A program made the position numbers and the translations under genes. A stretch of DNA of 64,000 nucleotides from an uncultured Sphingomonadaceae bacterium (GTDB lineage: Bacteria; Pseudomonadota; Alphaproteobacteria; Sphingomonadales; Sphingomonadaceae): contig CANLBM010000005.1 in NCBI GenBank assembly GCA_947488845.1, forward strand, positions 1 through 64,000, read 5' to 3'. The notes beneath the pieces were generated by a model that ran no database searches, was not told where the DNA came from, and saw nothing but the letters and a program-made list of their open reading frames with translations. Positions 17,312 to 25,832 of this stretch are shown piece after piece (positions within the stretch are counted from its first letter, which is position 1; each line of letters opens with the position of its first letter).

Positions 17312-17746
17312 TCAGATTTTCGGGACATCGCGCTTGGTTAGAAACAAGGCGCATAGGAAAAAGACCAAGCTGATAATCGTGATGGAGCCAGCGAGAAGCC
17401 AATCCCACCAGGCGCCGAATTCAAGCCGAACCTGCGCTCGATTGCCGTTGACAGAATATCGAACGGGTACGCGGTCGCCAATTTCGGCTATCGGCGGCTG
17501 AAGGCCTTGCGTCGTTTCCATTTCATATTCCATCCCCTGACCGGTCGTGAAGCGAACCGTCGGATAATATGTGACATAATCTCTCGAAGGACCGTCCGAG
17601 CCTGATGTGCTCTTTTGCACTCCCCGCAGCGATATTATTTCTGCGGTCCCGGCTGCGCTATTATTGCGAAATTGCCAGGTATCGACACCGATAGCGATAC
17701 CGACGAACAGGAAGAGCGAAATAGGTGGCAATATGATGATACGCAT
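17312..17746 (-). CDS. DUF3592 membrane protein
   Basis: Protein of 144 residues with one membrane span at the N-terminus (residues 2-20) and one near the C-terminus (about 113-136), enclosing an extracytoplasmic beta domain. YPTVRFTTGQG and IGDRVPVRYSVNGNRAQV are typical of DUF3592. Function of the family is unknown. It lies between cysH (convergent) and dnaB, on the dnaB strand. Confidence 0.75.
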   Translation of the reverse strand: MRIIILPPISLFLFVGIAIGVDTWQFRNNSAAGTAEIISLRGVQKSTSGSDGPSRDYVTYYPTVRFTTGQGMEYEMETTQGLQPPIAEIGDRVPVRYSVNGNRAQVRLEFGAWWDWLLAGSITIISLVFFLCALFLTKRDVPKI

Positions 17747-17835
17747 CCAGATTTCCTTGATGCTATCCCCCTTTCCCCTGCCAGGCGTTCGGCAATCCGG
17801 TCACCGGCATGATATGCTAATGGAACAAGTCCGCC

Positions 17836-19335
17836 CTAATATTCGTCCGGCATGTCCTCTTGCGCCAGATCACCAAATTTTGTGAATTCGGCGATAAAGC
17901 TGAGGTTGATATTGCCGGTCGAACCCTGACGGTTTTTCGCGACGATCACGGTCGCCTTGTTGACCTTGCTCTGGTGATCGGCTTCCCATGCGGAATATTT
18001 GGCAATCTGTTCCGGCGTCGAATTGCCGTCGGGCTGGTCCGGCCTGATCGCGAGATGATAATATTCGTCGCGGAAAATGAACATCACGATATCGGCATCC
18101 TGCTCGATCGAACCGGATTCGCGCAGATCGGAAAGCTGCGGCCGCTTGTCCTCGCGACTTTCCACCTGCCGACTCAATTGCGACAGCGCGATCACCGGCA
18201 CTTGCAATTCTTTTGCCAGCGTCTTCAGGCCACGGCTGATTTCCGAGATTTCGTTGACCCGGTTGTCATTGGCCCGGCCTGAGCCCTGCAGCAGCTGGAG
18301 ATAATCGACAACGATCAGGCCGATGCCCTGACGCCGCTGCAACCGCCGGGCGCGGGTCCGCAGCGCCGCAATGGTCAGCGCCGGCGTATCATCGATGAAC
18401 AGCGGCAGATCCTGCAATTCCCGTGAAGCCAGCGCCAGTCGGTGCATGTCGTCGCGGCTGATTGCGCCCATGCGCAGCTTTTCCGAACTGATTTCCGCCT
18501 GTTCGGACAATATTCTGGTGGCCAGCTGATCCGCCGACATTTCCAGACTGAAAAACACTGTTTTCGCGCCGAGCGAATCTTCCGGCGCGATCCCGTCTTC
18601 CATGTCACGGAGATAGCGGTGCGCCGCATTGAACGCGATATTGGTGGCGAGCGAGGTCTTGCCCATGCCCGGACGTCCAGCGAGGATGAGGAGATCGCTT
18701 CGGTGCAGGCCGCCCATTTTCGCGTTCACATCGCTCAGGCCGGTGGTGATACCCGAAACCTTGCCGCCACTGTTGAAAGCCCGTTCGACATTGGTCAGAG
18801 CCTCGGTCGATGCCTGCAGGAACGAGCGAACGCCGCCTTCCTGTGCTTCGCCTTCGGAAACGCGGTAGAGCGCGGTTTCCGCTTCCTCGATCTGCTCTTT
18901 CGGGTCGACGGTCTCGCTGGTATCGAGAGCGCTTTCAACCAGGGTCCGCCCGACGCTCACCAGTTCGCGCAACAATGCCAGGTCGTAAATCTGGTTGGCA
19001 AAATCGCGGGCACCGATCAGGCCGGCACCGTCCCCGGTCAGTTTCGCGAGATAGGATGGACCGCCCAGCGCCCGCATCGCTTCGTCCGACTCGAAATAGG
19101 GCTTCAGGGTAACCGGAGTGGCCACCATATTCTTGTCGAGCAGCTTCAGTGCCTGCTCGTAAATCCGGCCATGCAGCGGTTCGTAAAAATGTTCCGGACG
19201 CAGCCGGATCTGCACATCTTCCGCGACCCGGTTGTCGATCAGAAGCGCGCCGAGAAACGTCGCCTCTGCCTCGACATTGCGCGGCAGGCGCTGTTCTTCA
19301 TGTTCATCATTCTGGAAACGCATTAATTCGGCCAT
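17836..19335 (-). CDS. dnaB: replicative DNA helicase DnaB
   Basis: Hexameric replication-fork helicase of 499 residues. The N-terminal DnaB domain (about 20-125, with [15 protein letters not shown]) is followed by the RecA-like helicase domain: Walker [12 protein letters not shown] (K226), [14 protein letters not shown] as Walker B, and [31 protein letters not shown] in the C-terminal core. The start at 19335 (MAELMRFQ) could also be 19323. A perfect palindrome holding two GANTC sites lies 13 bases upstream of this start. No intein is present. Confidence 0.96.
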   Translation of the reverse strand: MAELMRFQNDEHEEQRLPRNVEAEATFLGALLIDNRVAEDVQIRLRPEHFYEPLHGRIYEQALKLLDKNMVATPVTLKPYFESDEAMRALGGPSYLAKLTGDGAGLIGARDFANQIYDLALLRELVSVGRTLVESALDTSETVDPKEQIEEAETALYRVSEGEAQEGGVRSFLQASTEALTNVERAFNSGGKVSGITTGLSDVNAKMGGLHRSDLLILAGRPGMGKTSLATNIAFNAAHRYLRDMEDGIAPEDSLGAKTVFFSLEMSADQLATRILSEQAEISSEKLRMGAISRDDMHRLALASRELQDLPLFIDDTPALTIAALRTRARRLQRRQGIGLIVVDYLQLLQGSGRANDNRVNEISEISRGLKTLAKELQVPVIALSQLSRQVESREDKRPQLSDLRESGSIEQDADIVMFIFRDEYYHLAIRPDQPDGNSTPEQIAKYSAWEADHQSKVNKATVIVAKNRQGSTGNINLSFIAEFTKFGDLAQEDMPDEY

Positions 19336-19348
19336 GGCGCTTCATTGA

Positions 19349-19366
19349 CCCTGAATCGATTCAGGG
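19349..19366. promoter_or_regulatory. palindrome with two abutting GANTC sites upstream of dnaB
   Basis: The 18-base perfect palindrome ccctgaatcgattcaggg lies just upstream of the dnaB start codon at 19335. It contains GAATC (19353-19357) directly followed by GATTC (19358-19362), both CcrM methylation sites. Its position in the leader fits a methylation-sensitive operator or an mRNA hairpin near the ribosome site. It is not followed by a T run, so it is unlikely to be a terminator. Confidence 0.45.
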
Positions 19367-19487
19367 CAAGAGGCGCTGCGAAAAATTTCGTAAAGTTCGG
19401 GGGACAGTCCTGTGGAAAAAACCTCCACCTTCATGTTGCACTGCAAAAACCCTTGTCCTGAGACCGGCGCTGCGGCAACAGGGCGCA

Positions 19488-19970
19488 ATGTCCGATCCGC
19501 GCATCATATCCGTAGAACTCGACGAGGCCACAATCCTGTGGCGCAATGCCGATATCGAACAGGAACGAAGGATCGCGATTTTCGATCTGATCGAGGAAAA
19601 CCATTTCAAGCCGCTCAAACCGCATGACGATGGCTATGCAGGCCCCTATCAGCTGCAGCTAAGTGTCCAGGAAGGCCGGCTGGTGATATCCATCGGGCGC
19701 GAGAATGGCGAGCCGCTGGAAACTTTGATCCTTGCTCTCGGCCGGTTCCGGCGTCCGATCCGCGATTATTTTGCCATTTGCGACAGCTATTATCAGGCGA
19801 TCCGCAAAGCCAGCGCTGCCGAAATCGAAACCATCGACATGGCACGGCGCGGGGTCCATGATCAGGGCGCGGAACTGCTCGTCGAGCGGCTGGAGGGAAA
19901 GATCGAAGTGGACTTCAAAACCGCGCGCAGACTCTTCACATTAATCTGCGTATTGCATATCAAGAATTGA
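19488..19970 (+). CDS. UPF0262 family protein
   Basis: Conserved alphaproteobacterial protein of 160 residues without assigned function. Family features include [27 protein letters not shown] at the N-terminus, the centre SLGR-like [26 protein letters not shown] and the end AARRLFTL-like [12 protein letters not shown]. The ATG at 19488 was chosen because the upstream extension is not conserved-looking and overlaps the dnaB leader. The next gene starts 32 bases downstream. The protein is soluble and mixed alpha/beta by appearance. Confidence 0.85.
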   Translation: MSDPRIISVELDEATILWRNADIEQERRIAIFDLIEENHFKPLKPHDDGYAGPYQLQLSVQEGRLVISIGRENGEPLETLILALGRFRRPIRDYFAICDSYYQAIRKASAAEIETIDMARRGVHDQGAELLVERLEGKIEVDFKTARRLFTLICVLHIKN

Positions 19971-20002
19971 GTGAATCTTCCGCTGCGTATCAGGGAGCCA
20001 GG

Positions 20003-20695
20003 GTGGCCAGTCGAGACATTAGAAAAAATTTGATCGCCCTCGCCGCCATTGTGGTGGTGTTGCTGGTTATCGCCTTCATTCTGCGCAATATTGCCGTCAG
20101 CTGGGCACCGTCGCGGGATCAATATCCGGTACAGGGCATTTCCGTCAACGCCAGCAATGGCGATATCATATGGCATGTCGCCGGTGCGACGGGCGTCGAC
20201 TTTGCCTATATCCAGGCCACCGACGGTTCGACCAAGCGGGACCCGAAATTCGCTGCGAATATCAAGGGCGCCCGGGAATCCGGCATCCGCTATGGCGCCC
20301 TCCACAATTATTCGCTCTGCCGTCTGGCGACCGATCAGGCAACGATGTTCGTCACCACCGTACCGCGCGGAGAGAATATGCTGCCGCCCGCCGTGCGTCT
20401 GGCCTTCGACAATGGGTGCGGCGACCGCCCCGGACGGGCGCTGGTGCTCAGCGAGCTGAACATGTTTCTCAACCAGATCGAGGCCCATAGCGAGAAACCC
20501 GCGATCCTTGCCGTATCCCGCGAGTTCGAGGAAATGTACAATATCAGCAGCGGCATCGACCGGACCTTCTGGCTCGAAGCGAATTTTTTCCCGCCCGACT
20601 ATGCGACCAAGCCCTGGGTGATGTGGCGGGCTTCCGACATGCGCCGGATCAGCGGGGTTGACGGCCCGATAAACTGGAACGTAGTGCGACCATGA
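20003..20695 (+). CDS. GH25 lysozyme-fold protein, catalytic acids apparently lost
   Basis: Membrane-anchored protein of 230 residues: span at about 8-30, then a domain that follows the glycoside hydrolase 25 (muramidase) pattern. [13 protein letters not shown] (residues 45-57) stands where active enzymes have [21 protein letters not shown] corresponds to the KATEG motif, and [17 protein letters not shown] (about 127-143) to the stretch that carries the catalytic D-x-E. Here the three acids are replaced by S47, R132 and A134. It may bind but not cleave peptidoglycan. GTG at 20003 has GGGAG upstream; a TTG at 19967 is possible. dcd follows 19 bases later. Confidence 0.72.
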   Translation: MASRDIRKNLIALAAIVVVLLVIAFILRNIAVSWAPSRDQYPVQGISVNASNGDIIWHVAGATGVDFAYIQATDGSTKRDPKFAANIKGARESGIRYGALHNYSLCRLATDQATMFVTTVPRGENMLPPAVRLAFDNGCGDRPGRALVLSELNMFLNQIEAHSEKPAILAVSREFEEMYNISSGIDRTFWLEANFFPPDYATKPWVMWRASDMRRISGVDGPINWNVVRP

Positions 20696-20714
20696 CCACC
20701 AACAGGAAACTGAT

Positions 20715-21269
20715 ATGAGCATATTATCCGACCGCTGGATCCGCAACGAAGCGAAACATTCCGGCATGATCGAACCTTTTGTCGAAGCCCAGAAGCGCGA
20801 AGGATGCATCAGCTACGGCCTGTCATCCTACGGATATGACGCGCGGGTATCGGACGAGTTCAAGATTTTCACCAATGTGAACAATGCCGTCGTCGATCCG
20901 AAGAATTTTGCCGAGAACAGCTTCGTCGACCGCAAGACCGACTGCTGCATCATCCCGCCGAACAGCTTCGCGCTGGCCCGGACGGTCGAATATTTCCGGA
21001 TACCACGCGACGTGCTGGTCATCTGCCTCGGCAAGTCGACCTATGCCCGTTGCGGGATCATCGTCAATGTCACGCCGCTGGAGCCGGAATGGGAGGGCCA
21101 TGTCACCCTGGAATTTTCCAACACCAGTCCCCTGCCCGCCAAAATATACGCCAACGAGGGCGCTTGCCAGTTCCTGTTCCTCAAGGGCAATGAACCGTGC
21201 GAGACCAGCTATGCCGACCGTTCGGGCAAATATATGCGGCAAAAAGGTGTGACTCTGGCCAAGCTCTAG
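20715..21269 (+). CDS. dcd: dCTP deaminase
   Basis: Trimeric nucleotide-metabolism enzyme of 184 residues converting dCTP to dUTP for dTTP synthesis. The N-terminus [24 protein letters not shown], the active-site region [31 protein letters not shown] (with the catalytic Glu of [12 protein letters not shown]) and [19 protein letters not shown] at the C-terminus are all intact. Length is standard. Spacing suggests co-transcription with the GH25-like gene. Confidence 0.96.
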   Translation: MSILSDRWIRNEAKHSGMIEPFVEAQKREGCISYGLSSYGYDARVSDEFKIFTNVNNAVVDPKNFAENSFVDRKTDCCIIPPNSFALARTVEYFRIPRDVLVICLGKSTYARCGIIVNVTPLEPEWEGHVTLEFSNTSPLPAKIYANEGACQFLFLKGNEPCETSYADRSGKYMRQKGVTLAKL

Positions 21270-21323
21270 GCCATAGATACAGAAATTAACCCACCGATTA
21301 AACAATCTGCAGGAGCGCTCGCC

Positions 21324-22505
21324 ATGTCCGATACACGCGAATTTGATGTCATCATCTATGGTTCAACCGGCTATACCGGTCGCCTGGTCGCCGAATATAT
21401 GGCTCAGCAATATGGCATCGGCAAAGACGCTCCGAAATGGGCGATGGCCGGACGCAGCATCGACAAGCTTGAAGAAGTTCGGGATCTCATCGGTGCGCCC
21501 AAGGACACTCCGTTGGTCGTCGCCGATTCCGATGACGCCGCATCGATCGACATGATGGCAAGCCGCACCAAAGTGGTTCTGACCACAGTCGGTCCCTATC
21601 AATTATATGGCGACGAACTGGTCGCCGCCTGCGTCAAGAATGGCACCCATTATGTCGACCTGTGCGGCGAGCCCGGATGGATGCGCGAAATGATCGACAA
21701 GCATCAGGAAGCCGCTGAAAAATCTGGCGCACAGATTTGTTTTTCCTGCGGATTTGACTCCATCCCCTTCGATCTGGGCGTGCTGATGCTGCAGCAGGAA
21801 ATGAACAAGCGCTTTGCCAAGCCGGCCACCCGCGTCAAGGGACGGGTACGGGCGATGGAAGGAACATTTTCCGGCGGAACCGCTGCGAGCCTGAAAGAAA
21901 CAATGAAGGCGATCGCCAAAAATCCCGGCCTTGTCAAAATTCTGGCGAGCAGTTTTGGCCTGACCCCCGGTTTTGAAGGGCCGGACCAGCCCAATATGCT
22001 GATCCCCAAATATGACAAGACGATCGACAGCTGGGTTGCACCGTTCATCATGGCAGCGATCAACACGAAAAATGTCCACCGGACCAATTTCCTGCTCAAC
22101 TTCCCCTTTGGCGAGGATTTCAAATATGATGAAATGGTAGTCACCAGCCCCGGCGATCTCGGCAAGCAGGCCGCTGAAATGGTCGCCAAAGCCAATCCCT
22201 TTGGCGGTGAGGACGCGCCCAAGCCCGGCGAAGGCCCGACCAAGGAACAGCGGGAAAATGGCTATTATGATCTTTTGTTTCTGGGCGAAACTGCGGATGG
22301 CGAAACCGCCACTCTTTGCGTCAAGGGCGACAAGGACCCGGGTTATGGCTCTACCTCCAAGATGATCGCTGAATCGGCGCTCTGCCTGGCTCGGGACAAT
22401 GTCAAAAAAGGCGGTGGTGTCTGGACCCCGGGCGCTCTGATGGGCAAAAAGCTGGTGCAACGACTGGAAGACAAGGCGGGCCTCACCTTCACGGTCGAAA
22501 GCTGA
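21324..22505 (+). CDS. saccharopine dehydrogenase-like / trans-acting enoyl reductase family protein
   Basis: NAD(P)-binding protein of 393 residues. The Rossmann motif IIYGSTGYTGRLVAEYM (residues about 10-26) opens the fold, followed by VVLTTVGPYQLYGDELVAACV, HYVDLCGEPGWMREMID and ICFSCGFDSIPFDLGV, all characteristic of the family that includes mycobacterial trans-acting enoyl reductases and eukaryotic saccharopine dehydrogenase-like oxidoreductases. The role is probably in lipid metabolism rather than lysine metabolism. It stands 54 bases after dcd. Substrate unknown. Confidence 0.85.
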   Translation: MSDTREFDVIIYGSTGYTGRLVAEYMAQQYGIGKDAPKWAMAGRSIDKLEEVRDLIGAPKDTPLVVADSDDAASIDMMASRTKVVLTTVGPYQLYGDELVAACVKNGTHYVDLCGEPGWMREMIDKHQEAAEKSGAQICFSCGFDSIPFDLGVLMLQQEMNKRFAKPATRVKGRVRAMEGTFSGGTAASLKETMKAIAKNPGLVKILASSFGLTPGFEGPDQPNMLIPKYDKTIDSWVAPFIMAAINTKNVHRTNFLLNFPFGEDFKYDEMVVTSPGDLGKQAAEMVAKANPFGGEDAPKPGEGPTKEQRENGYYDLLFLGETADGETATLCVKGDKDPGYGSTSKMIAESALCLARDNVKKGGGVWTPGALMGKKLVQRLEDKAGLTFTVES

Positions 22506-22613
22506 CAATTATCAGTGACCATTCAGGTTCCTTCGCGCAATAGCACCGCCAGATACAGAAATATCGCCTTCGACCCTTGAAACCCCGTTTCTCAGGACAA
22601 ATTTGTTAGCATC

Positions 22614-23381
22614 ATGCTGAAACGCCTTTTACGCAAAAAAAAGCCATCCCGGCCGATAGACAGCGCGACCATCCCCGAGGGACGTCGGGTCTATGCCATC
22701 GGCGATGTTCATGGCCGCAACGACCTGTTGAAGAAGCTGCTCGACAAGATCATCAAGGACGATGGCGAACGGGACAGTGCCGAAAGCGAAATTATTTTCC
22801 TCGGAGACCTGGTTGACCGGGGTCCCGATAGCGCCGGCGTCATCGATACGGCGATGCAGGCAAAAGAGACCTTCGGCAATGTCCGCTTCCTGATGGGCAA
22901 TCACGAAGAAGTCTATCTGGCGGCGGCGGCCGGTGACGAAAAATCTGTCCGCTTCTTCAACCGGATCGGTGGCCGCGAGACAATCTTGAGCTACGAAATC
23001 ACGATGAAGGAATATATGGAACTGGATATGCCGCAATTGGCACGGCGCATTCCCGAACTATTCCCTCGGAAACATATCGACTTTATCGCAGGCTTCGAGG
23101 ATCAGATCACCATCGGTGACTATGCCTTCGTCCATGCCGGGGTCCGTCCCGGCGTACCGCTGTCGGAACAGCGGCAGAAAGACCTCCGCTGGATCCGCGA
23201 GGAGTTTCTTTCGGCTCAGGAAGCGTATGAAAAGATCATCGTCTACGGACATACGATCAATGATGATGTCGTGGAGACCGGAACCCGCATCGGCATCGAT
23301 ACCGGTGCCTATTATTCGGAAAAACTGACCGCGCTGGCGCTGCAAGAGGCGGAACGCTGGTATCTCGACACGGCGGCATAA
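22614..23381 (+). CDS. metallophosphoesterase, serine/threonine phosphatase type
   Basis: Protein of 255 residues of the PPP-like calcineurin family. The metal ligands are in order: GDVHGRNDLL (D and H), GDLVDRGPDS, GNHEEVYL and, later, VHAGVRPG and YGHTIN. This matches bacterial PrpA/PrpB-like phosphatases that act on phosphoproteins or dinucleoside polyphosphates. An N-terminal basic stretch (LKRLLRKKKPSR) precedes the domain. A strong hairpin terminator follows its stop immediately. Confidence 0.88.
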   Translation: MLKRLLRKKKPSRPIDSATIPEGRRVYAIGDVHGRNDLLKKLLDKIIKDDGERDSAESEIIFLGDLVDRGPDSAGVIDTAMQAKETFGNVRFLMGNHEEVYLAAAAGDEKSVRFFNRIGGRETILSYEITMKEYMELDMPQLARRIPELFPRKHIDFIAGFEDQITIGDYAFVHAGVRPGVPLSEQRQKDLRWIREEFLSAQEAYEKIIVYGHTINDDVVETGTRIGIDTGAYYSEKLTALALQEAERWYLDTAA

Positions 23382-23382
23382 A

Positions 23383-23417
23383 AAAATCGGCGGAACCGGT
23401 TTGGCTCCGCCGATTTT
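23383..23417. terminator. bidirectional Rho-independent terminator
   Basis: Perfect 12-base inverted repeat aaaatcggcgga / tccgccgatttt around an 11-base loop, with A and T runs at both edges. It starts one base after the phosphatase stop codon and lies downstream of the convergent ctrA gene, so it can end both transcripts. Confidence 0.85.
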
Positions 23418-23463
23418 GGGTCCGGCAATCAGACCAGTTTTTGGGTAGTGAACGTTTCGTAGT

Positions 23464-24171
23464 TTAGGCGACTTGAGCGGTAGGAGCCGTTTCTTCTTCC
23501 ATATCCCGAAGGACATAGCCGCGGCCCCAGACCGTCTCGATATAATTTTCACCACCGCAAGCCAGCGACAGTTTCTTGCGCAGCTTGCAGATAAACACGT
23601 CGATAATCTTGAGTTCCGGTTCGTCCATCCCGCCATATAGATGGTTGAGGAACATTTCCTTGGTGAGCGTCGTTCCCTTTCGGAGGGAGAGCAGCTCGAG
23701 CATCGCATATTCCTTGCCGGTCAGATGGACACGATTGCCATCGACTTCGACGGTCTTGGCATCCAGGTTCACGGCCAGCTTGCCGGTCCGGATAACGCTT
23801 TGCGAATGGCCCTTGGACCGACGCACAACGGCGTGGATACGCGCTACCAGTTCGTCGCGATGGAACGGCTTGGTGACATAGTCATCGGCGCCGAAGCCGA
23901 AGCTGCGCACCTTGCTGTCCATCTCGCTGATACCGGAGAGAATGAGAACGGGCGTTTGCACCTTCGCAACGCGCAGCTTCTTGAGCACATCATAACCATG
24001 CATGTCCGGCAGGTTAAGATCGAGCAATATGATATCATAATCATAAAGCTTGCCGAGATCGAGGCCCTCTTCGCCCAGATCCGTGGTATAAACGTTGAAC
24101 CCCTCGGTTGTCAGCATCAGCTCGATCGCTTTTGCAGTCGTTGGTTCATCTTCAATCAGCAGCACGCGCAT
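23464..24171 (-). CDS. ctrA: cell-cycle response regulator CtrA
   Basis: OmpR/PhoB-type response regulator of 235 residues, the master cell-cycle regulator of alphaproteobacteria. The receiver domain has LLIEDEP, phospho-acceptor D51 in [12 protein letters not shown], and K in [11 protein letters not shown]. The DNA-binding winged helix has [32 protein letters not shown] and the near-invariant [26 protein letters not shown]. The C-terminal tail TAQVA ends in small residues, as in ClpXP-degraded CtrA. The ATG at 24171 begins MRVLLIED; an upstream in-frame ATG at 24234 gives no family similarity. The promoter region carries a cluster of GANTC sites and a TTAACCAT motif. Confidence 0.96.
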   Translation of the reverse strand: MRVLLIEDEPTTAKAIELMLTTEGFNVYTTDLGEEGLDLGKLYDYDIILLDLNLPDMHGYDVLKKLRVAKVQTPVLILSGISEMDSKVRSFGFGADDYVTKPFHRDELVARIHAVVRRSKGHSQSVIRTGKLAVNLDAKTVEVDGNRVHLTGKEYAMLELLSLRKGTTLTKEMFLNHLYGGMDEPELKIIDVFICKLRKKLSLACGGENYIETVWGRGYVLRDMEEETAPTAQVA

Positions 24172-24480
24172 CAGGCAGCCCCTTTTTTTATTTACTCGCT
24201 CCAGATCGACCAATGTGCCGACCCGATGGATCATTTATTAACCATAAGATCAATGAACGTAAAAGGTTAATTTTTCCCTAAGGCAGGATTCAACAGGAGT
24301 CGCGGGGAGTCAAATGACTCTGGAACCCGCAGAAACGAGTCGTTTAAGGACTCCCGCCACTCCTCAAAAAAAAATTAACTTTTTGCCGGTTTTGAATCGA
24401 GTTGGTGCGATTTTTTCCAAAATCGACGATATTTTGTCACGATCGGGTCACAGAAAAAGTCATTTTGACGCCAAATGACG
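24172..24480 (-). promoter_or_regulatory. ctrA promoter region with seven GANTC sites
   Basis: No gene is seen here. GANTC occurs at 24287 (GATTC), 24297, 24307, 24316, 24337, 24349 and 24394 (GAATC): seven sites in 112 bases, far above chance for this composition (about one per 270 bases if GC is near 58%). TTAACCAT at 24238-24245 and a second TTAA at 24268-24271 lie closer to the gene and could be CtrA half-sites for autoregulation. In Caulobacter the ctrA P1 promoter is controlled by GANTC methylation with GcrA; the same logic is inferred here. A run of nine A's lies at 24366-24374. Confidence 0.7.
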
Positions 24481-24534
24481 GAGTTCGTTAACAAGCTCTG
24501 TTGTGCGGCGGTTGATCGCGCTAGGAACGACAGC

Positions 24535-24933
24535 ATGGTTGATATTCCCGAAAGCGCGATCACCGAGACGTTTCTGGCGGCCAGCGGACCTGGTGGCCAG
24601 AATGTCAACAAGGTGGCCACAGCGGTCCAGATGCGGGTGAATATCTACGCACTGAGACTGGAGCCCTATGCCTTCCGAAAGTTGAAGGTGCTGGCCGGCC
24701 GGAAAATGACCACTGGCGGCGAACTGGTGTTCACCGTGCGCGAATATCGCACCCGCGAGGCCAATCGGGCCGAAGCGCGGCGGCGCCTGGCGGAGATGAT
24801 CGACGAGGCCTGCCAGCGCGACGCCCGCAGGATCAAAACCCGGCCGAGCAGAGCCGCCAAGGCCCGGCGGGTCGACAGTAAAAAGAAAAAAGCCTCGGTC
24901 AAGAAGACCCGCGGCAAGCCGGGGCTGGACTGA
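24535..24933 (+). CDS. arfB: alternative ribosome-rescue factor ArfB (YaeJ)
   Basis: Peptidyl-tRNA hydrolase of 132 residues that releases nascent chains from stalled ribosomes. The class I release-factor GGQ motif is in ASGPGGQNVNKVATAVQM (about residues 17-34). The family-typical basic, unstructured C-terminal tail (RAAKARRVDSKKKKASVKKT), which enters the empty mRNA channel, is present. Start taken at the ATG 24535 (MVDIPESAI); a longer frame from 24475 would extend into the ctrA promoter region. Confidence 0.93.
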   Translation: MVDIPESAITETFLAASGPGGQNVNKVATAVQMRVNIYALRLEPYAFRKLKVLAGRKMTTGGELVFTVREYRTREANRAEARRRLAEMIDEACQRDARRIKTRPSRAAKARRVDSKKKKASVKKTRGKPGLD

Positions 24934-25185
24934 ACAGTCCGGCCCGCGTGCCCGCAAGGAGCTTCGCCCAGAATATATCAGGCTAAGCTGGACGAACATA
25001 TGCCACATCGGATATCCGGAACTTCGATCCGGCGCTTGCAAGGATCGCCATTGCATCCCATCTACCGAGTTCCGGATCAAAGCGGCTGATCGCCAAGGTC
25101 GACGATATCATGGGCTGGTTTGCAAAATATGATCCGGTGAAAAAACCGAAACAGAAGAGTAGCCTGAAAGGCGGGACGCATAATC

Positions 25186-25671
25186 ATGTTCGACATTGCC
25201 ATCGACAAAAACCAGCCGGCATCAGAATTTTATGCCGACCTGACATCATCTGCTGCCGCTGTGGTGAACGGCGAACCGGATACGATTGCCAATATGGCCA
25301 ATGTCGCGGCGCTGATCTGGCAATATATGCCGGACCTCAACTGGGCCGGTTTCTATCGTGTGGTGGACGGAGAGCTGGTGCTCGGTCCGTTTCAGGGCAA
25401 GGTCGCCTGTATCAGGATCGCGATCGGATCCGGCGTATGCGGCACCGCTGCAGCATCCGGCCTTGCGCAACGGGTCGCTGACGTCGAACTGTTTCCCGGC
25501 CATATCGCCTGCGATGCCGATAGCCGCAGCGAACTGGTGATACCGATATTGAAAAACGGCGTGGTCATTGCCGTACTCGACCTCGACAGTCCCCTGCCCG
25601 ACCGTTTTGGTCCCGAAGATGAGGCCGGACTGGTCGAATTGATCGGAGCAATTGCCAACAGTCTTGGTTAA
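25186..25671 (+). CDS. msrC: free methionine-(R)-sulfoxide reductase (GAF domain)
   Basis: GAF-domain enzyme of 161 residues that reduces free methionine-R-sulfoxide. The three conserved cysteines are at C75 (GKVACIRI), C85 (GSGVCGTA) and C109 (GHIACDADSRSELVIP), spaced as in E. coli fRMsr. LNWAGFYRV and LVLGPFQGK complete the signature. The protein is cytoplasmic with no transmembrane segments. The gap to arfB upstream (about 250 bases) shows no convincing gene. Confidence 0.92.
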   Translation: MFDIAIDKNQPASEFYADLTSSAAAVVNGEPDTIANMANVAALIWQYMPDLNWAGFYRVVDGELVLGPFQGKVACIRIAIGSGVCGTAAASGLAQRVADVELFPGHIACDADSRSELVIPILKNGVVIAVLDLDSPLPDRFGPEDEAGLVELIGAIANSLG

Positions 25672-25832
25672 GGCCGCGGTAACCAATATGCCCCATTTCG
25701 ACACACCGGCGTAAATCTACTCTATTTTACAACCCCCTAATGGCCAAAGCCGCCGAAAAATGGTAAATGATTGTTAACCAGATTTCGCTCGGACACGCTG
25801 GGTGCATGTCCGGAACTAGGGAGTTGTTAACC

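Noticed and set aside
24934..25185. Open frame with a GWFAKYDP-containing peptide between arfB and msrC
   Set aside because: It has no good start or ribosome site and runs into msrC in another frame; it could be an old gene remnant but there is no support.
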